Origin: Patescibacteria group bacterium
GTDB taxonomy: Bacteria; Patescibacteriota; Minisyncoccia; Phycocordibacterales; PALSA-1337
Direction: 5' to 3'
Length of the DNA: 24,245 nt
Assembly (NCBI GenBank): GCA_030917665.1
Contig: JAUPUH010000062.1
Location: 1 to 24,245, forward strand
The translations under genes and the position numbers were made by a program. Positions 17,395-24,245 of this stretch are shown here, piece by piece. Under the pieces are notes generated by a model, which ran no database searches, was not told the origin of the DNA, and was given only the letters and a program-made list of their open reading frames with translations. The number at the start of each line of letters is the position of its first letter. The first letter of the stretch is position 1.

Positions 17395-17423
17395 GAAAAA
17401 CAGCCGGCATTTCTGCCGAGCTG
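17395..17423 (-). terminator. Rho-independent terminator of the small basic protein gene
   Basis: On the minus strand CAGC-T-CGGCA, loop GAAA, TGCCG-GCTG (17423-17401), a 9-bp GC-rich stem with one bulged T and a GNRA tetraloop, followed at once by TTTTTC. It starts 12 nt after the stop at 17436 and is the clearest terminator in the window. Confidence 0.85.
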
Positions 17424-17435
17424 CTTTTCGTTCGT

Positions 17436-17632
17436 CTATTTTCGTGACTTCTTTGATTTCTTTGCCTTCTTTGTCGCCTTCTTCTTCGTTGTCTTTCGAG
17501 CTTTCTTTTTCATATGAGTGATGGAACGTCGACCACTTGATCTTCCGCTCCACAAAAAATCTTTTAGAGTTCTAACGAAGCAAACAATTTTCGACCTTGA
17601 GAAATTGCGTACTTGTATTCATTATGACGCAT
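17436..17632 (-). CDS. Small lysine/arginine-rich basic protein, apparently frameshifted (about 65 aa if repaired)
   Basis: The 3' part is a clear coding segment: from ATG 17513 it encodes 25 residues, 14 of them Lys and 2 Arg (MKKKARKTTKKK...KSRK), ending in TAG with a strong terminator 12 nt beyond. In the same frame upstream lies KDFLWSGRSSGRRSITHM, with a possible TTG start at 17555. A second frame from ATG 17632 reads MRHNEYKYAISQGRK before stopping at TAA 17566-17564. One missing base between about 17590 and 17566, for example in the A run after GGTCG, would join both into one protein of about 65 aa. The tail resembles histone-H1-like Lys-rich nucleic-acid-binding tails, so DNA or RNA binding is plausible (inference). 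The alternative is translation of only the 25-40-aa basic tail. It lies between murB and secA, all on the minus strand. Confidence 0.5.
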
Positions 17633-17706
17633 GCAGAATTATTTACAATACTTTTTTGAAAAAATATGTGGACAACTCAAGAAATTTATTTTTGAATTTT
17701 TTCGAA

Positions 17707-18726
17707 CTATTGCACGTATTCAACTTCAGGAAAAATTTCTATTCCGGTTTTTTCATACACTGTGTCAACCATTTTTTGTGCGAGGTCAGTTATTTCCTGC
17801 GCCGTTGCGTTTCCATAATTAATTAAAACAAGTGCTTGATTTTTATATGTTCCAACATTTCCTTTCTTCACTCCGCGGAATCCGCAGGCATGATCAAGTA
17901 TCCACGCAAGAGGAATCTTCACTTTCTTGTCATTCACGGCATGAACGATCATCTCAGGATACTTCGCAATGAGCTCCTGTGCTTTTGTTTGAGAAACAAT
18001 GACATTCTTGAAAAATGATCCTGCTGTTCCATATTCACGAATGTCGGGGAGCTTTCGTGTCCTGATTTCAACGACAGCGTCGCGGACCTGTTTTAATGTC
18101 GGCTCTTTTATTTTTTTAAATGAAAAATATTCCTGTACATCTTTGTATCCGATATTCAAGCCACCTTTCTTTTTCAAAATGCATGTCGTCGAGAGTACGA
18201 CATATCGTCCTGGTTCCTCCTTGAAAAGACTCGTTCTGTATGCAAATTTACAGTCACTGTTCTTGAGCGTCTTGTATTCATCTTTGAGTACATCGAGAAC
18301 ATAGACTGATTCGATGACATCCTTTATCTCGCTTCCATAGGCGCCGATATTCTGCACAGGGGCTGCACCGACAGTTCCAGGAATGAGAGAAAGATTCTCA
18401 AATCCAAAAAGCCCGCGATCAACAGTCGCTTGGACGAGCGAATCCCAATTCTCCCCGGCAGCCGCAGTCACTCGCACGTCATTTCCATCCTCTGCATAAG
18501 TAACCCCTTTCATTTCCATCTTTATCACAATACCAGGAAAACCAACATCAGAAACGAGGATGTTAGAGCCCCCACCAAGTATGAAAAAGGGAATCTTTTT
18601 CTTCTTAGAAAAGCCTATAGCTTCAATGAGGTCGTCTTCATTCTGCGCAACACAAAAAAACCGGGCGGGTCCCCCGATCCTGAATGTAGTATATTGATTG
18701 AGAAGTATTTTTTCCTGAATTGTCAT
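17707..18726 (-). CDS. murB: UDP-N-acetylenolpyruvoylglucosamine reductase
   Basis: 339 aa, the E. coli MurB length. It is a FAD enzyme that reduces UDP-GlcNAc-enolpyruvate to UDP-MurNAc with NADPH, the second step of peptidoglycan precursor synthesis, in the cytoplasm. Visible: N-terminal YTTFRIGGPA; FAD-binding ILGGGSNILV (49-58); SLIPGTVGAAPVQNIGAYG (113-131); YRTSLFK (163-169), whose Tyr loop marks the type I class; catalytic Ser237 in GTAGSFFKN; and C-terminal Glu334 in FPEVEYV. The start at 18726 gives the expected short N-terminus. No Shine-Dalgarno sequence or convincing promoter is seen. The next gene downstream is the small basic protein gene 74 nt away. No terminator is visible after the TAG. 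Confidence 0.97.
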   Translation of the reverse strand: MTIQEKILLNQYTTFRIGGPARFFCVAQNEDDLIEAIGFSKKKKIPFFILGGGSNILVSDVGFPGIVIKMEMKGVTYAEDGNDVRVTAAAGENWDSLVQATVDRGLFGFENLSLIPGTVGAAPVQNIGAYGSEIKDVIESVYVLDVLKDEYKTLKNSDCKFAYRTSLFKEEPGRYVVLSTTCILKKKGGLNIGYKDVQEYFSFKKIKEPTLKQVRDAVVEIRTRKLPDIREYGTAGSFFKNVIVSQTKAQELIAKYPEMIVHAVNDKKVKIPLAWILDHACGFRGVKKGNVGTYKNQALVLINYGNATAQEITDLAQKMVDTVYEKTGIEIFPEVEYVQ

Positions 18727-18848
18727 GGTTGCGCTGAATGTTGGCGAACGGGTGTTAGCTCCAAATATAATGTCTAAATTAATATGTGAGTACAGCCGGT
18801 CGCCATCACTTAGAACAACCTACAGGTATTATAGCAAAAGGTCAATCA

Positions 18849-18857
18849 TGCTACAAT
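18849..18857 (+). promoter_or_regulatory. Extended -10 promoter of histidine kinase 2
   Basis: TGCTACAAT, with TTATAG as a weak -35 at 17-nt spacing (18829-18834). The ATG at 18872 is 14 nt past the -10, so the leader is about 8 nt with no Shine-Dalgarno sequence. Confidence 0.55.
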
Positions 18858-18871
18858 AAAGCTGCAATCCT

Positions 18872-19693
18872 ATGAATCTCGAAATTGTCATCAATGACAG
18901 CTATAGCGTCTTCGCGAATCTCTTCAGTGTCGTGCTCTTCATTGCGCTCCTCCTTTTTATTCTGGCATTTATCACAAGGTTAATCTGGAGAAAATTCAGG
19001 GCATACGAAACTCTCAAGTATGAATTCGTAACGATTATTGCCCATAAGTTCCGCACGCCTTTGACACAGATGAAGTGGGTGGCTGAAACAGTTCTTGAAA
19101 AGGAACAGGATCCTTATTTGATTGAGAGCATAAAAAGCTTAAACCAATCAAATCAGGGGCTCATTAGCCTTACAGGTACTCTTATCGAACTCACTGATTC
19201 TGCACACACCACCCTTGCTGCCTACAATTTTGAAAGGATGGATATCTGCAAACTGGTCAACAACGTACTCGAGAGCCTCAAAAAAGAATTCCATGAAAAA
19301 AATCTCTTTTTCGGTATCCAGTATTCTGATGCAGAAATTTTCGCAAAAGCTGACCGCACCCGTCTGGAGTTCGTTATTCAAACACTCCTTGAGAACAGCA
19401 TTCACTACAGCCCCACTGGAAGAAATGTTGATGTGGAAATCTCCAAAGCTCACCGAAAAGTGTACATAAAAGTTATCGACCACGGTATCGGCATCGATCC
19501 TGAAGACATGAAAAGCATCTTCACGAAATTCTTTCGCGCAGAGAATGCACAAGCGATGGATACCGAAGGTTTCGGTGTCGGCCTCTATCTAGCTCAATCA
19601 ATCATGAAGAGACACAAAGGAAAAATTGATGTCTTCTCTGCAGGACTCGGACAAGGTTCGACTTTTACAGTCATATTACCGCTGACTAAATAA
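18872..19693 (+). CDS. Single-pass sensor histidine kinase without sensor domain (HK2)
   Basis: 273 aa. One transmembrane helix (about 14-37) leads directly into the dimerisation domain with His58 in IAHKFRTPLTQMKW. The HATPase domain shows N box TLLENSIHYSP (171-181), G1 VIDHGIGI (201-208), F box FTKFFRAE and G2 EGFGVGLYLAQ (232-242). There is almost no extracytoplasmic part and no HAMP or PAS domain, so any signal must be sensed in the membrane or through a partner. The residue after the phospho-acceptor His is Lys instead of the Glu/Asp usual in HisKA kinases, where it helps catalysis. No response regulator is adjacent, so it is an orphan here. It is divergent from murB. Confidence 0.92.
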   Translation: MNLEIVINDSYSVFANLFSVVLFIALLLFILAFITRLIWRKFRAYETLKYEFVTIIAHKFRTPLTQMKWVAETVLEKEQDPYLIESIKSLNQSNQGLISLTGTLIELTDSAHTTLAAYNFERMDICKLVNNVLESLKKEFHEKNLFFGIQYSDAEIFAKADRTRLEFVIQTLLENSIHYSPTGRNVDVEISKAHRKVYIKVIDHGIGIDPEDMKSIFTKFFRAENAQAMDTEGFGVGLYLAQSIMKRHKGKIDVFSAGLGQGSTFTVILPLTK

Positions 19694-19699
19694 AAACAC

Positions 19700-19725
19700 A
19701 AAATCCTGCCGAGGCAGGACCTTAT
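19700..19725. terminator. Hairpin between HK2 and the O-antigen ligase-like gene
   Basis: TCCTGC / GCAGGA stem (19704-19709 and 19714-19719) with a 4-nt loop, 11 nt past the HK2 stop. On the plus strand it is followed only by CCTTATG. On the minus strand it runs into TTTTGTGTTTTTA, a better U tract, so it may mainly terminate the minus-strand gene that ends at 19826. Confidence 0.55.
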
Positions 19726-19825
19726 GTAGACATTTTATTTTGAAGTACTAACTCTAAGCCGAAGCTTTATAGTACTCACACCCTTATAGTATACACCCGG
19801 CACAAATGACTCGCAAGTACACTGT

Positions 19826-22111
19826 CTACGGTGTTGGAACCTTCCCTTCCTGTATCTGCTTAATTACAGCATCAATCTGTGTTTTGAGAAGTGGCAACTT
19901 CTCAGCGGCCGTTCTCAAGGTCTGTATGGCAAGATAGTCTTGCTTGTTTAAAAGATATGTTGAGGCAAGGGATGAATATAATTCCTGATCATCAGGCGAT
20001 TCTTTGAGGAGCTGCTTGTATATTTCGATAGCCTTAGTGTATTGCTTGGTTGAAATATATGCACCAATGACGCTTGGATCAGAGAAAATTAATGGTTCGT
20101 TCGCAAACATTTCTCGTGCTTTCTTTTCTTCTCCGACTGAAATGAGCATAACCACATAACCAATCTTCGCGCTCCTATTATCGGGAGCTGATAGATACGC
20201 CTTTTCTATAAGTGCCAACGCCTCTTTCTGCTTACTCGAATTTACATAATTGTATGCGAGCTCAAAGAGAATAGTCTGCTTGGTTGGAGAAAGCTGGGCT
20301 GCTTTTTCGAGGAGTGGTTGAGCATTTTTCCAATCCTGTATCGAGTTATAGAATCCTCCTGCGATAATATAGATTCTTGCGTCACCTGGCGCAGCATTTA
20401 TTTGATTCTGTGTCTCTTGATTTACTAATTCGTAAAATTCTGCCTTTTTGTCAACTGATATATTGCTTCGAATAACATTCGCGGAGCAGGTATACATCTG
20501 CTCGCGGATTTCTTGATTTGCAATAGTCTGGTTGAGTGCGAGAGCTTTCTTAAAGAAATCAGCAGAAACCGTTTGCATACTTGCACAAGCTCTCAAAGCA
20601 TCAATGAGTCGTGTATTTGCTTGTATTGGGCGAATGTTCACAAGATAGAGACTCGAGAGAAGAAGGAGAATAATTATGGGAGTGAAAACATAATTCCGAA
20701 GTGTTGAATAATTTTCAGATACTGGCTTCTTTGTATCATGAATCCATGTTGGTATCTTTCCTGACCTAAAGGAATGCACAAATGCTAGGAACATAAAGAA
20801 CATCACATAACTCGATTGATTATCAAAAACGAAAATGTTGTGAATACTGTAACCGACAAGTAACCCTGTCAGCATGGATTTTTGTCCTACAGTAGTATCG
20901 CTCTTCCATATATATATGAGTGAAATCACATAAAGTGCCAAATACGCGATCAATCCAAGTAATCCTCCCGCGACGAACCAGTCCAAGAAAACGCTATGAG
21001 CCCGATCAAACCATTGCTCATGAGCCCACATCTTTGGATCATAGTGAGAATTAAAAATATAATTGAAGTTTTCCTGTCCGATTCCAATAATGGCTGTTTT
21101 TGGACTTTCGAAAATCCCTTTTACTGCCATCGGCCAGACAAATCCTCGAGCCTGTGTCTTCGTGTCTGAAAGGGAGATAGTTGCGAGTCGACTCAAGACC
21201 TGATTTTTTTGTATCCATTGTGCATCACGGTTGAAATAAAAGAGTATTCCTAGAAGTACGACGACACCTATTATTCCCCCTGCGATTGCTCGAGAACGAT
21301 TTGATTGACCCTTATCCTTCTTGCCAAAAAGTGCGTAGGTAGCACAGACAACAAGAACAGCCGCGATCCATCCCAATATCGCCCCTCGAGTCGCAGTTTG
21401 AAACGTAATGAATGAAAAGAAAGCAGCAAGAACTGAGTACACCCACACGAGAACATGTGCGCTGCCTTTTATTGCAAGTTTATGGACATATGCCGTACAT
21501 GCCATGTATCCTGCGAGAAAAGCGTTAAGAAGCATATATACCGCCATGTAAGCAGAGTTTCCGAGTGAAGCATCTACACGGATCGTACTCTGGTGAACTT
21601 CTGCCCAACCGAAAAATTGAAAGAGTCCGTAAAAAGCAGTTATCGCTCCAGCAACAAGGGTGACATTGAGAAATCGATGCCAGTTTTTACGACCTTCGTG
21701 TCCAGAAATATTAGAACCAAAAATACTTGATAGAACAATAAAATAAGCCCAGAGATGAATAATAGTCATCCATCCCTCCATTCTTTCGAAGTTTGACCAG
21801 ACACTCCTTAAAAAGTTGAGTCCTAAAAGATCAGCCACGAGAATAATGACGGTAAAAGCTGTAACAACAAGAGTGATCAAGTTAATGCGGGGAGCAACAC
21901 TCCTTTCTGTACCAGCTTCCGCAGTTCCCTTTTCTCTTAGCAAAAGAATAAGCCACAACGCAAAAACAATTTCCACAAGTATTCTAAACGCAAAAGCTTT
22001 TCCGGTAATGAACGGAAAGAAAAGCGGATTAGCAATATAGAGCGGAATAAAAGCTATGATCGATAAACCGATGACGATGGAATTCTTTAAAATTGAATTG
22101 GTTGTGGACAT
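19826..22111 (-). CDS. O-antigen ligase/polymerase-like (Wzy_C) membrane protein with C-terminal TPR repeats
   Basis: 761 aa. About 13 transmembrane helices occupy residues 10-490. A Wzy_C-type core includes TATRGAILGW (about 237-246) and a periplasmic loop leading to AHSVFLDWFVAGG (about 369-381), the segment that carries the conserved His in WaaL/Wzy enzymes. Residues about 572-755 are TPR-like helical pairs, expected on the outer face. The family transfers or polymerises lipid-linked glycans, or glycosylates proteins (PglL/PilO type). TPR fusions occur in the last group. The substrate is unknown. Its neighbours, a GT-B-like enzyme and an ABC-2 export permease, support a surface-glycan role. 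The start at 22111 lacks a Shine-Dalgarno sequence, and TATAAT overlaps the ATG itself, so the true promoter is probably further upstream. Confidence 0.88.
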   Translation of the reverse strand: MSTTNSILKNSIVIGLSIIAFIPLYIANPLFFPFITGKAFAFRILVEIVFALWLILLLREKGTAEAGTERSVAPRINLITLVVTAFTVIILVADLLGLNFLRSVWSNFERMEGWMTIIHLWAYFIVLSSIFGSNISGHEGRKNWHRFLNVTLVAGAITAFYGLFQFFGWAEVHQSTIRVDASLGNSAYMAVYMLLNAFLAGYMACTAYVHKLAIKGSAHVLVWVYSVLAAFFSFITFQTATRGAILGWIAAVLVVCATYALFGKKDKGQSNRSRAIAGGIIGVVVLLGILFYFNRDAQWIQKNQVLSRLATISLSDTKTQARGFVWPMAVKGIFESPKTAIIGIGQENFNYIFNSHYDPKMWAHEQWFDRAHSVFLDWFVAGGLLGLIAYLALYVISLIYIWKSDTTVGQKSMLTGLLVGYSIHNIFVFDNQSSYVMFFMFLAFVHSFRSGKIPTWIHDTKKPVSENYSTLRNYVFTPIIILLLLSSLYLVNIRPIQANTRLIDALRACASMQTVSADFFKKALALNQTIANQEIREQMYTCSANVIRSNISVDKKAEFYELVNQETQNQINAAPGDARIYIIAGGFYNSIQDWKNAQPLLEKAAQLSPTKQTILFELAYNYVNSSKQKEALALIEKAYLSAPDNRSAKIGYVVMLISVGEEKKAREMFANEPLIFSDPSVIGAYISTKQYTKAIEIYKQLLKESPDDQELYSSLASTYLLNKQDYLAIQTLRTAAEKLPLLKTQIDAVIKQIQEGKVPTP

Positions 22112-22151
22112 TATAATGCTTTTATTAATAAATATACGGCAATGATATCAT

Positions 22152-22182
22152 AAATAAAAAGAATCCCCAGCTTTCGCCAGGG
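22152..22182 (-). terminator. Rho-independent terminator of the GT-B-like gene
   Basis: On the minus strand CCCTGGC-GAAA-GCTGGGG (22182-22165), a 7-bp stem with two G-U pairs and a GNRA loop, followed by ATTCTTTTTATTT. It lies 23 nt past the TAA at 22206. Confidence 0.8.
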
Positions 22183-22205
22183 ACCCGTGAAAAATCCGAT
22201 TCAAT

Positions 22206-23243
22206 TTATGAAGCAAGTAGTCTTTCGATCGCCGCCATCATTTTTGTAAGTGCAAGACCTTTTTCCTTAGGGACAGGATAGAGGGCTTCCGCATTCCTGA
22301 GACAGTTCGCGTACGTCCGTTCAGGGTGCTTGAGTAATTCACTGATTGCCTCGTACCTGAAAGCCGTGTCGGTGAGGTCGATGACGACCCCCTCTTCGCA
22401 CAGTGGCCATATGGCATTACCTGTCATTTGTTTCAAACGGCACTCAGCGATGAAGCTGAGGTTGTGAACAACAGGAACCCGTAAACAAACGGCCTCAATG
22501 CCGAGTGTCGAGGCTGAATCAAAAAGCACATCAACCCCAGGCAACATGTCCGGACCAGAAATCACCGCACCAGCAATGATCTTCGTAGGTACCGGTGACA
22601 AGCTCAGAAGGCCATCATAAACTTCGGGTGAAGTCTTGTCTGCTGGATGAAGCGTAATCGCAATCAACACATTGCCAAACGAGGCGAAGGTCTCGATTGC
22701 CGAAGCGAAGTGAACAATGTTGGTCGCTGCAAGCTTCCCTCCAGGACACAGTATGACTTTCTGACCTTCTGCTGCGCCGATTCGCTCTCTCGCCTTTTCG
22801 CGAGTGAGCCGGGGATAGAAAAACTCTTCCCACATTGGATTACCGGTCACAACGACGTCGGTCTTTGGAAACATCTCTACCGCCTTTTCCGCCTCGCTCC
22901 CATTGATATGAAAGAGAGTTGAACCTGCCATGAGATGCTCAAACCATGGCCGTCCATGCACACCGAATGTATCGGCATACAGAACAAGCGGGATTCCTTT
23001 ACGCTTCGCTAATTCAGCGACATGAAGTTCTTCTCTGGCTAAAGCCTCGGACGACGACATGCCGACGATGACCAAGTTCGAACCAAGGGCCGCCAGAGCA
23101 ATCTCATCAAGAGATGCAGGCAACGGCTTGCCATCACCAACGTATAGCCCAGCGCAGCATTCCTGCTGTCTAAGCTTTTCAGCAAGCGCCCGAAGCGCCT
23201 GTGAGGGTGCAATGTCCCGTCCAACAAGTGTAACTCTTTTCAT
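22206..23243 (-). CDS. GT-B-fold glycosyltransferase or UDP-GlcNAc 2-epimerase-like protein
   Basis: 345 aa, soluble. The pattern is GT-B-like: an N-terminal Rossmann half (LVIVGMSSSEALAREEL, then GNPMWEEFFYPRL near 131-143), a linker, and a C-terminal half with ILCPGGKLAATN, ITLHPADKTSPE and DVLFDSASTLGIEAVCLRVP. The last segment matches the place where GT-B enzymes and UDP-GlcNAc 2-epimerases bind the nucleotide-sugar diphosphate. I cannot choose between transferase, epimerase and a CDP-glycerol-transferase-like enzyme. The gene is visibly richer in GC than all its neighbours and uses CGG, CGC and AGA where the housekeeping genes use CGA. It has its own terminator and a palindrome upstream. 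Recent transfer is likely. A weak GAGA-type ribosome-binding site precedes the ATG. Confidence 0.7.
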   Translation of the reverse strand: MKRVTLVGRDIAPSQALRALAEKLRQQECCAGLYVGDGKPLPASLDEIALAALGSNLVIVGMSSSEALAREELHVAELAKRKGIPLVLYADTFGVHGRPWFEHLMAGSTLFHINGSEAEKAVEMFPKTDVVVTGNPMWEEFFYPRLTREKARERIGAAEGQKVILCPGGKLAATNIVHFASAIETFASFGNVLIAITLHPADKTSPEVYDGLLSLSPVPTKIIAGAVISGPDMLPGVDVLFDSASTLGIEAVCLRVPVVHNLSFIAECRLKQMTGNAIWPLCEEGVVIDLTDTAFRYEAISELLKHPERTYANCLRNAEALYPVPKEKGLALTKMMAAIERLLAS

Positions 23244-23267
23244 AATCAGTCTCTGCTTTCGTTGTAT

Positions 23268-23279
23268 GAGCCTAGGCTC
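23268..23279. repeat. 12-bp perfect palindrome upstream of the GT-B-like gene
   Basis: GAGCCTAGGCTC, 24 bp before the ATG at 23243 on the minus strand. It could be an operator for a dimeric regulator or part of a leader hairpin. The divergent gene encodes an HTH protein, but nothing in the sequence shows that it binds here. Confidence 0.5.
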
Positions 23280-23325
23280 GGGTTTGGTGTATTTACTCTT
23301 TCAAAAGTACAGTTTATTTATTACC

Positions 23326-23338
23326 TTTTACCGTAAAA
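23326..23338. repeat. 13-bp dyad in the divergent intergenic region
   Basis: TTTTAC-C-GTAAAA, a 6-bp inverted repeat around a single C. It lies between the GT-B-like gene and the HTH gene. It may be an operator; it is too short and lacks the loop for a terminator. Confidence 0.4.
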
Positions 23339-23393
23339 AACAATAGCATAAAAATTACTCATAGTCAATCAATCCTTTTGCTCGCGAATCTAG

Positions 23394-23422
23394 TTGACAC
23401 CTTTTGACACTTCCTATATTAT
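23394..23422 (+). promoter_or_regulatory. Strong promoter of the HTH / export permease operon with repeated TTGACAC
   Basis: Consensus TTGACA (23394-23399), 17-nt spacer, TATTAT (23417-23422); TATATT at 23415-23420 is an alternative -10. A second TTGACAC begins exactly 10 bp later, at 23404, making a one-helical-turn direct repeat inside the spacer. It is the best -35/-10 pair in the window. Confidence 0.75.
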
Positions 23423-23434
23423 TGAGAGGATCTT

Positions 23435-23683
23435 ATGATTGAAGAAATCAAACCACTCGCTGTCTACACAACCAACGAGACAAAACAAATCTTGAGGATT
23501 AGTGATAGCACCATAAAAAGGATGCTCAAAAAAGGCATGATCCGTGCAAACAAAGTTGGCGGACAATACCGCATCCTCGGAAAAGAAATCATTCGACTTG
23601 TCTCTCCCGAGCTTGAAAAAAGTGCAGTTAAATCCTACCTGAAGATCAAAGACAAGGTAGTGAATAAAATCAATAAATGGTAA
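23435..23683 (+). CDS. Small excisionase/MerR-type helix-turn-helix protein
   Basis: 82 aa. Residues about 9-55 read as a winged HTH of the excisionase-like (HTH_17) type: YTTNETKQILRISDSTIKRM, then a KKGMIRANKVGGQYRI wing. The rest is a basic C-terminal helix (about 58-82). It has the best ribosome-binding site in the window (GAGAGGA, 23424-23430) and a consensus promoter. Because the -10 is so close, part of that site may lie upstream of the transcription start. It ends 12 nt before the ABC permease on the same strand, so the two are probably co-transcribed. An autoregulator or a regulator of the polysaccharide-export genes is the simplest idea. A phage or mobile-element excisionase is less likely, as no integrase or attachment site is seen. 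Confidence 0.85.
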   Translation: MIEEIKPLAVYTTNETKQILRISDSTIKRMLKKGMIRANKVGGQYRILGKEIIRLVSPELEKSAVKSYLKIKDKVVNKINKW

Positions 23684-23695
23684 CATTCCAAAGTT

Positions 23696-24245
23696 ATGAA
23701 AGAGAATAACCTTGTTACAATCATTCGTCCAAAAAAACTCTTTTCATTAAAGGATATTACTGAATTGTGGACTTACAAAGAACTTCTTTTTTTCTTCACA
23801 TGGAGAGACCTTAAGGTTAGATACAAGCAAACAGCTGTCGGGGTTGCGTGGGCAATTTTCCAGCCGCTTATTACGATGTTTGTTTTCACAATCTTCTTCG
23901 ATAAGCTTGCCAACATCCCTTCTGACAACGTCCCCTATCCTATTTTCGTATACACCGGACTTCTCTTCTGGCAATTCTTTTCAAGTGCATTAAGCGATAC
24001 AAGCAGCTGCCTCGTCGCAAACCAATCAATCATTACCAAAGTTTATTTCCCTCGCCTCATACTTCCACTTTCATCTGTACTGACGAAGCTTGTTGATTTC
24101 CTCATATCGGCTGTCATCCTCGGATTTATGATGGCTTACTATGGATATGTTCCTGGAGCTGCAAGCATCATCGTCATCCCCCTCGTTATTGCAATTTCAT
24201 TTATGGCATCAGTCGGACTTGGACTCGTACTTGCGGCAATCAACG
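23696..24245 (+). CDS. ABC-2 type polysaccharide/polyol-phosphate export permease (C-terminus beyond window)
   Basis: Open from ATG 23696 to the window end, 183 codons of an expected 260 or so. The N-terminal amphipathic cytoplasmic part has ELLFFFTWRDLKVRYKQT, followed by the VGVAWAIFQPLITMFVFTIFF segment, which together are diagnostic of the Wzm/RfbA/TagG family. Further on, YFPRLILPLSS and at least four membrane helices are visible. The family exports O-antigen, teichoic acid or capsule precursors with a Wzt/TagH ATPase, expected just beyond the window. The ribosome-binding site is poor, which fits translation coupled to the HTH gene 12 nt upstream. With the O-antigen ligase-like and GT-B-like genes it marks a surface-glycan locus. 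Confidence 0.92.
   Translation, partial: MKENNLVTIIRPKKLFSLKDITELWTYKELLFFFTWRDLKVRYKQTAVGVAWAIFQPLITMFVFTIFFDKLANIPSDNVPYPIFVYTGLLFWQFFSSALSDTSSCLVANQSIITKVYFPRLILPLSSVLTKLVDFLISAVILGFMMAYYGYVPGAASIIVIPLVIAISFMASVGLGLVLAAIN

Noticed and set aside
17290..17553. 87-codon minus-strand frame starting GTG, rich in Glu and Lys
   Set aside because: It reads the lysine-rich gene in another phase, passes through a strong terminator hairpin and the secA promoter, and enters secA. It is a shadow frame.
17667..17675. DnaA-box-like TTGTCCACA on the minus strand
   Set aside because: A single site one mismatch from the consensus, with no cluster, no AT-rich unwinding element of typical form and no dnaA or dnaN nearby. 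Chance is sufficient.
23435..23683. HTH gene as sign of a prophage or integrative element
   Set aside because: No integrase, phage structural gene, tRNA or direct-repeat attachment sites are visible in the window; the gene sits in a glycan locus.

Overview
The window is bacterial and uses the standard code; every large reading frame is open with no in-frame TGA. The best guess for the source is a member of the Patescibacteria (CPR), probably a Parcubacteria-like lineage. This is inference. It rests on giant LamG/fibronectin-III/Ig-like surface proteins anchored by one N-terminal helix, very short or absent mRNA leaders in front of many genes, a DedA-PAP2 fusion, a histidine kinase with an unusual H-box, and small compact housekeeping genes. 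No rRNA, tRNA or taxonomic marker gene is present to prove it.

Layout. Positions 1-9310 hold two tandem paralogous surface proteins on the minus strand. Gene A (1-1968) is cut by the window edge. Gene B (2141-9310, 2389 aa) carries LamG, fibronectin III, Ig-like, SH3-like and InlB-type repeats and three successive parallel beta-helix domains. Both start with nearly the same membrane anchor, and both are preceded by the same extended -10 followed by a shared 26-nt element at the predicted 5' end of the mRNA. A hairpin terminator separates B from A. Positions 9311-9784 hold the B leader, a terminator, and a tiny minus-strand gene (9493-9631) with promoter and Shine-Dalgarno sequence but an apparent single-base frameshift. 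A divergent promoter for gpmI follows.

Positions 9785-18726 are mostly housekeeping. gpmI (glycolysis) converges on a DedA-PAP2 membrane phosphatase, and the two share a CTAG as stop codons. An AT-rich, codon-biased two-component pair follows (OmpR-type regulator, then a multi-pass histidine kinase). After that come secA, a small lysine-rich gene that also looks frameshifted, and murB. A second single-pass histidine kinase (18872-19693) is divergent from murB.

Positions 19826-24245 look like the edge of a surface-polysaccharide locus: an O-antigen ligase/polymerase-like protein with C-terminal TPRs, a GC-richer GT-B-like glycosyltransferase or epimerase-like gene flanked by its own terminator, a small excisionase-type HTH protein behind a strong promoter, and the start of an ABC-2 polysaccharide-export permease (cut by the window end).

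The theme is cell-envelope biology: surface adhesins or lyases, glycan assembly and export, peptidoglycan precursor synthesis, lipid phosphate turnover, protein export and envelope-type sensing. None of the 13 complete genes I annotate ends in TGA (8 TAG, 5 TAA). There is no stretch over 300 bases without a feature. The longest non-coding part is 9311-9492 (B leader plus terminator).
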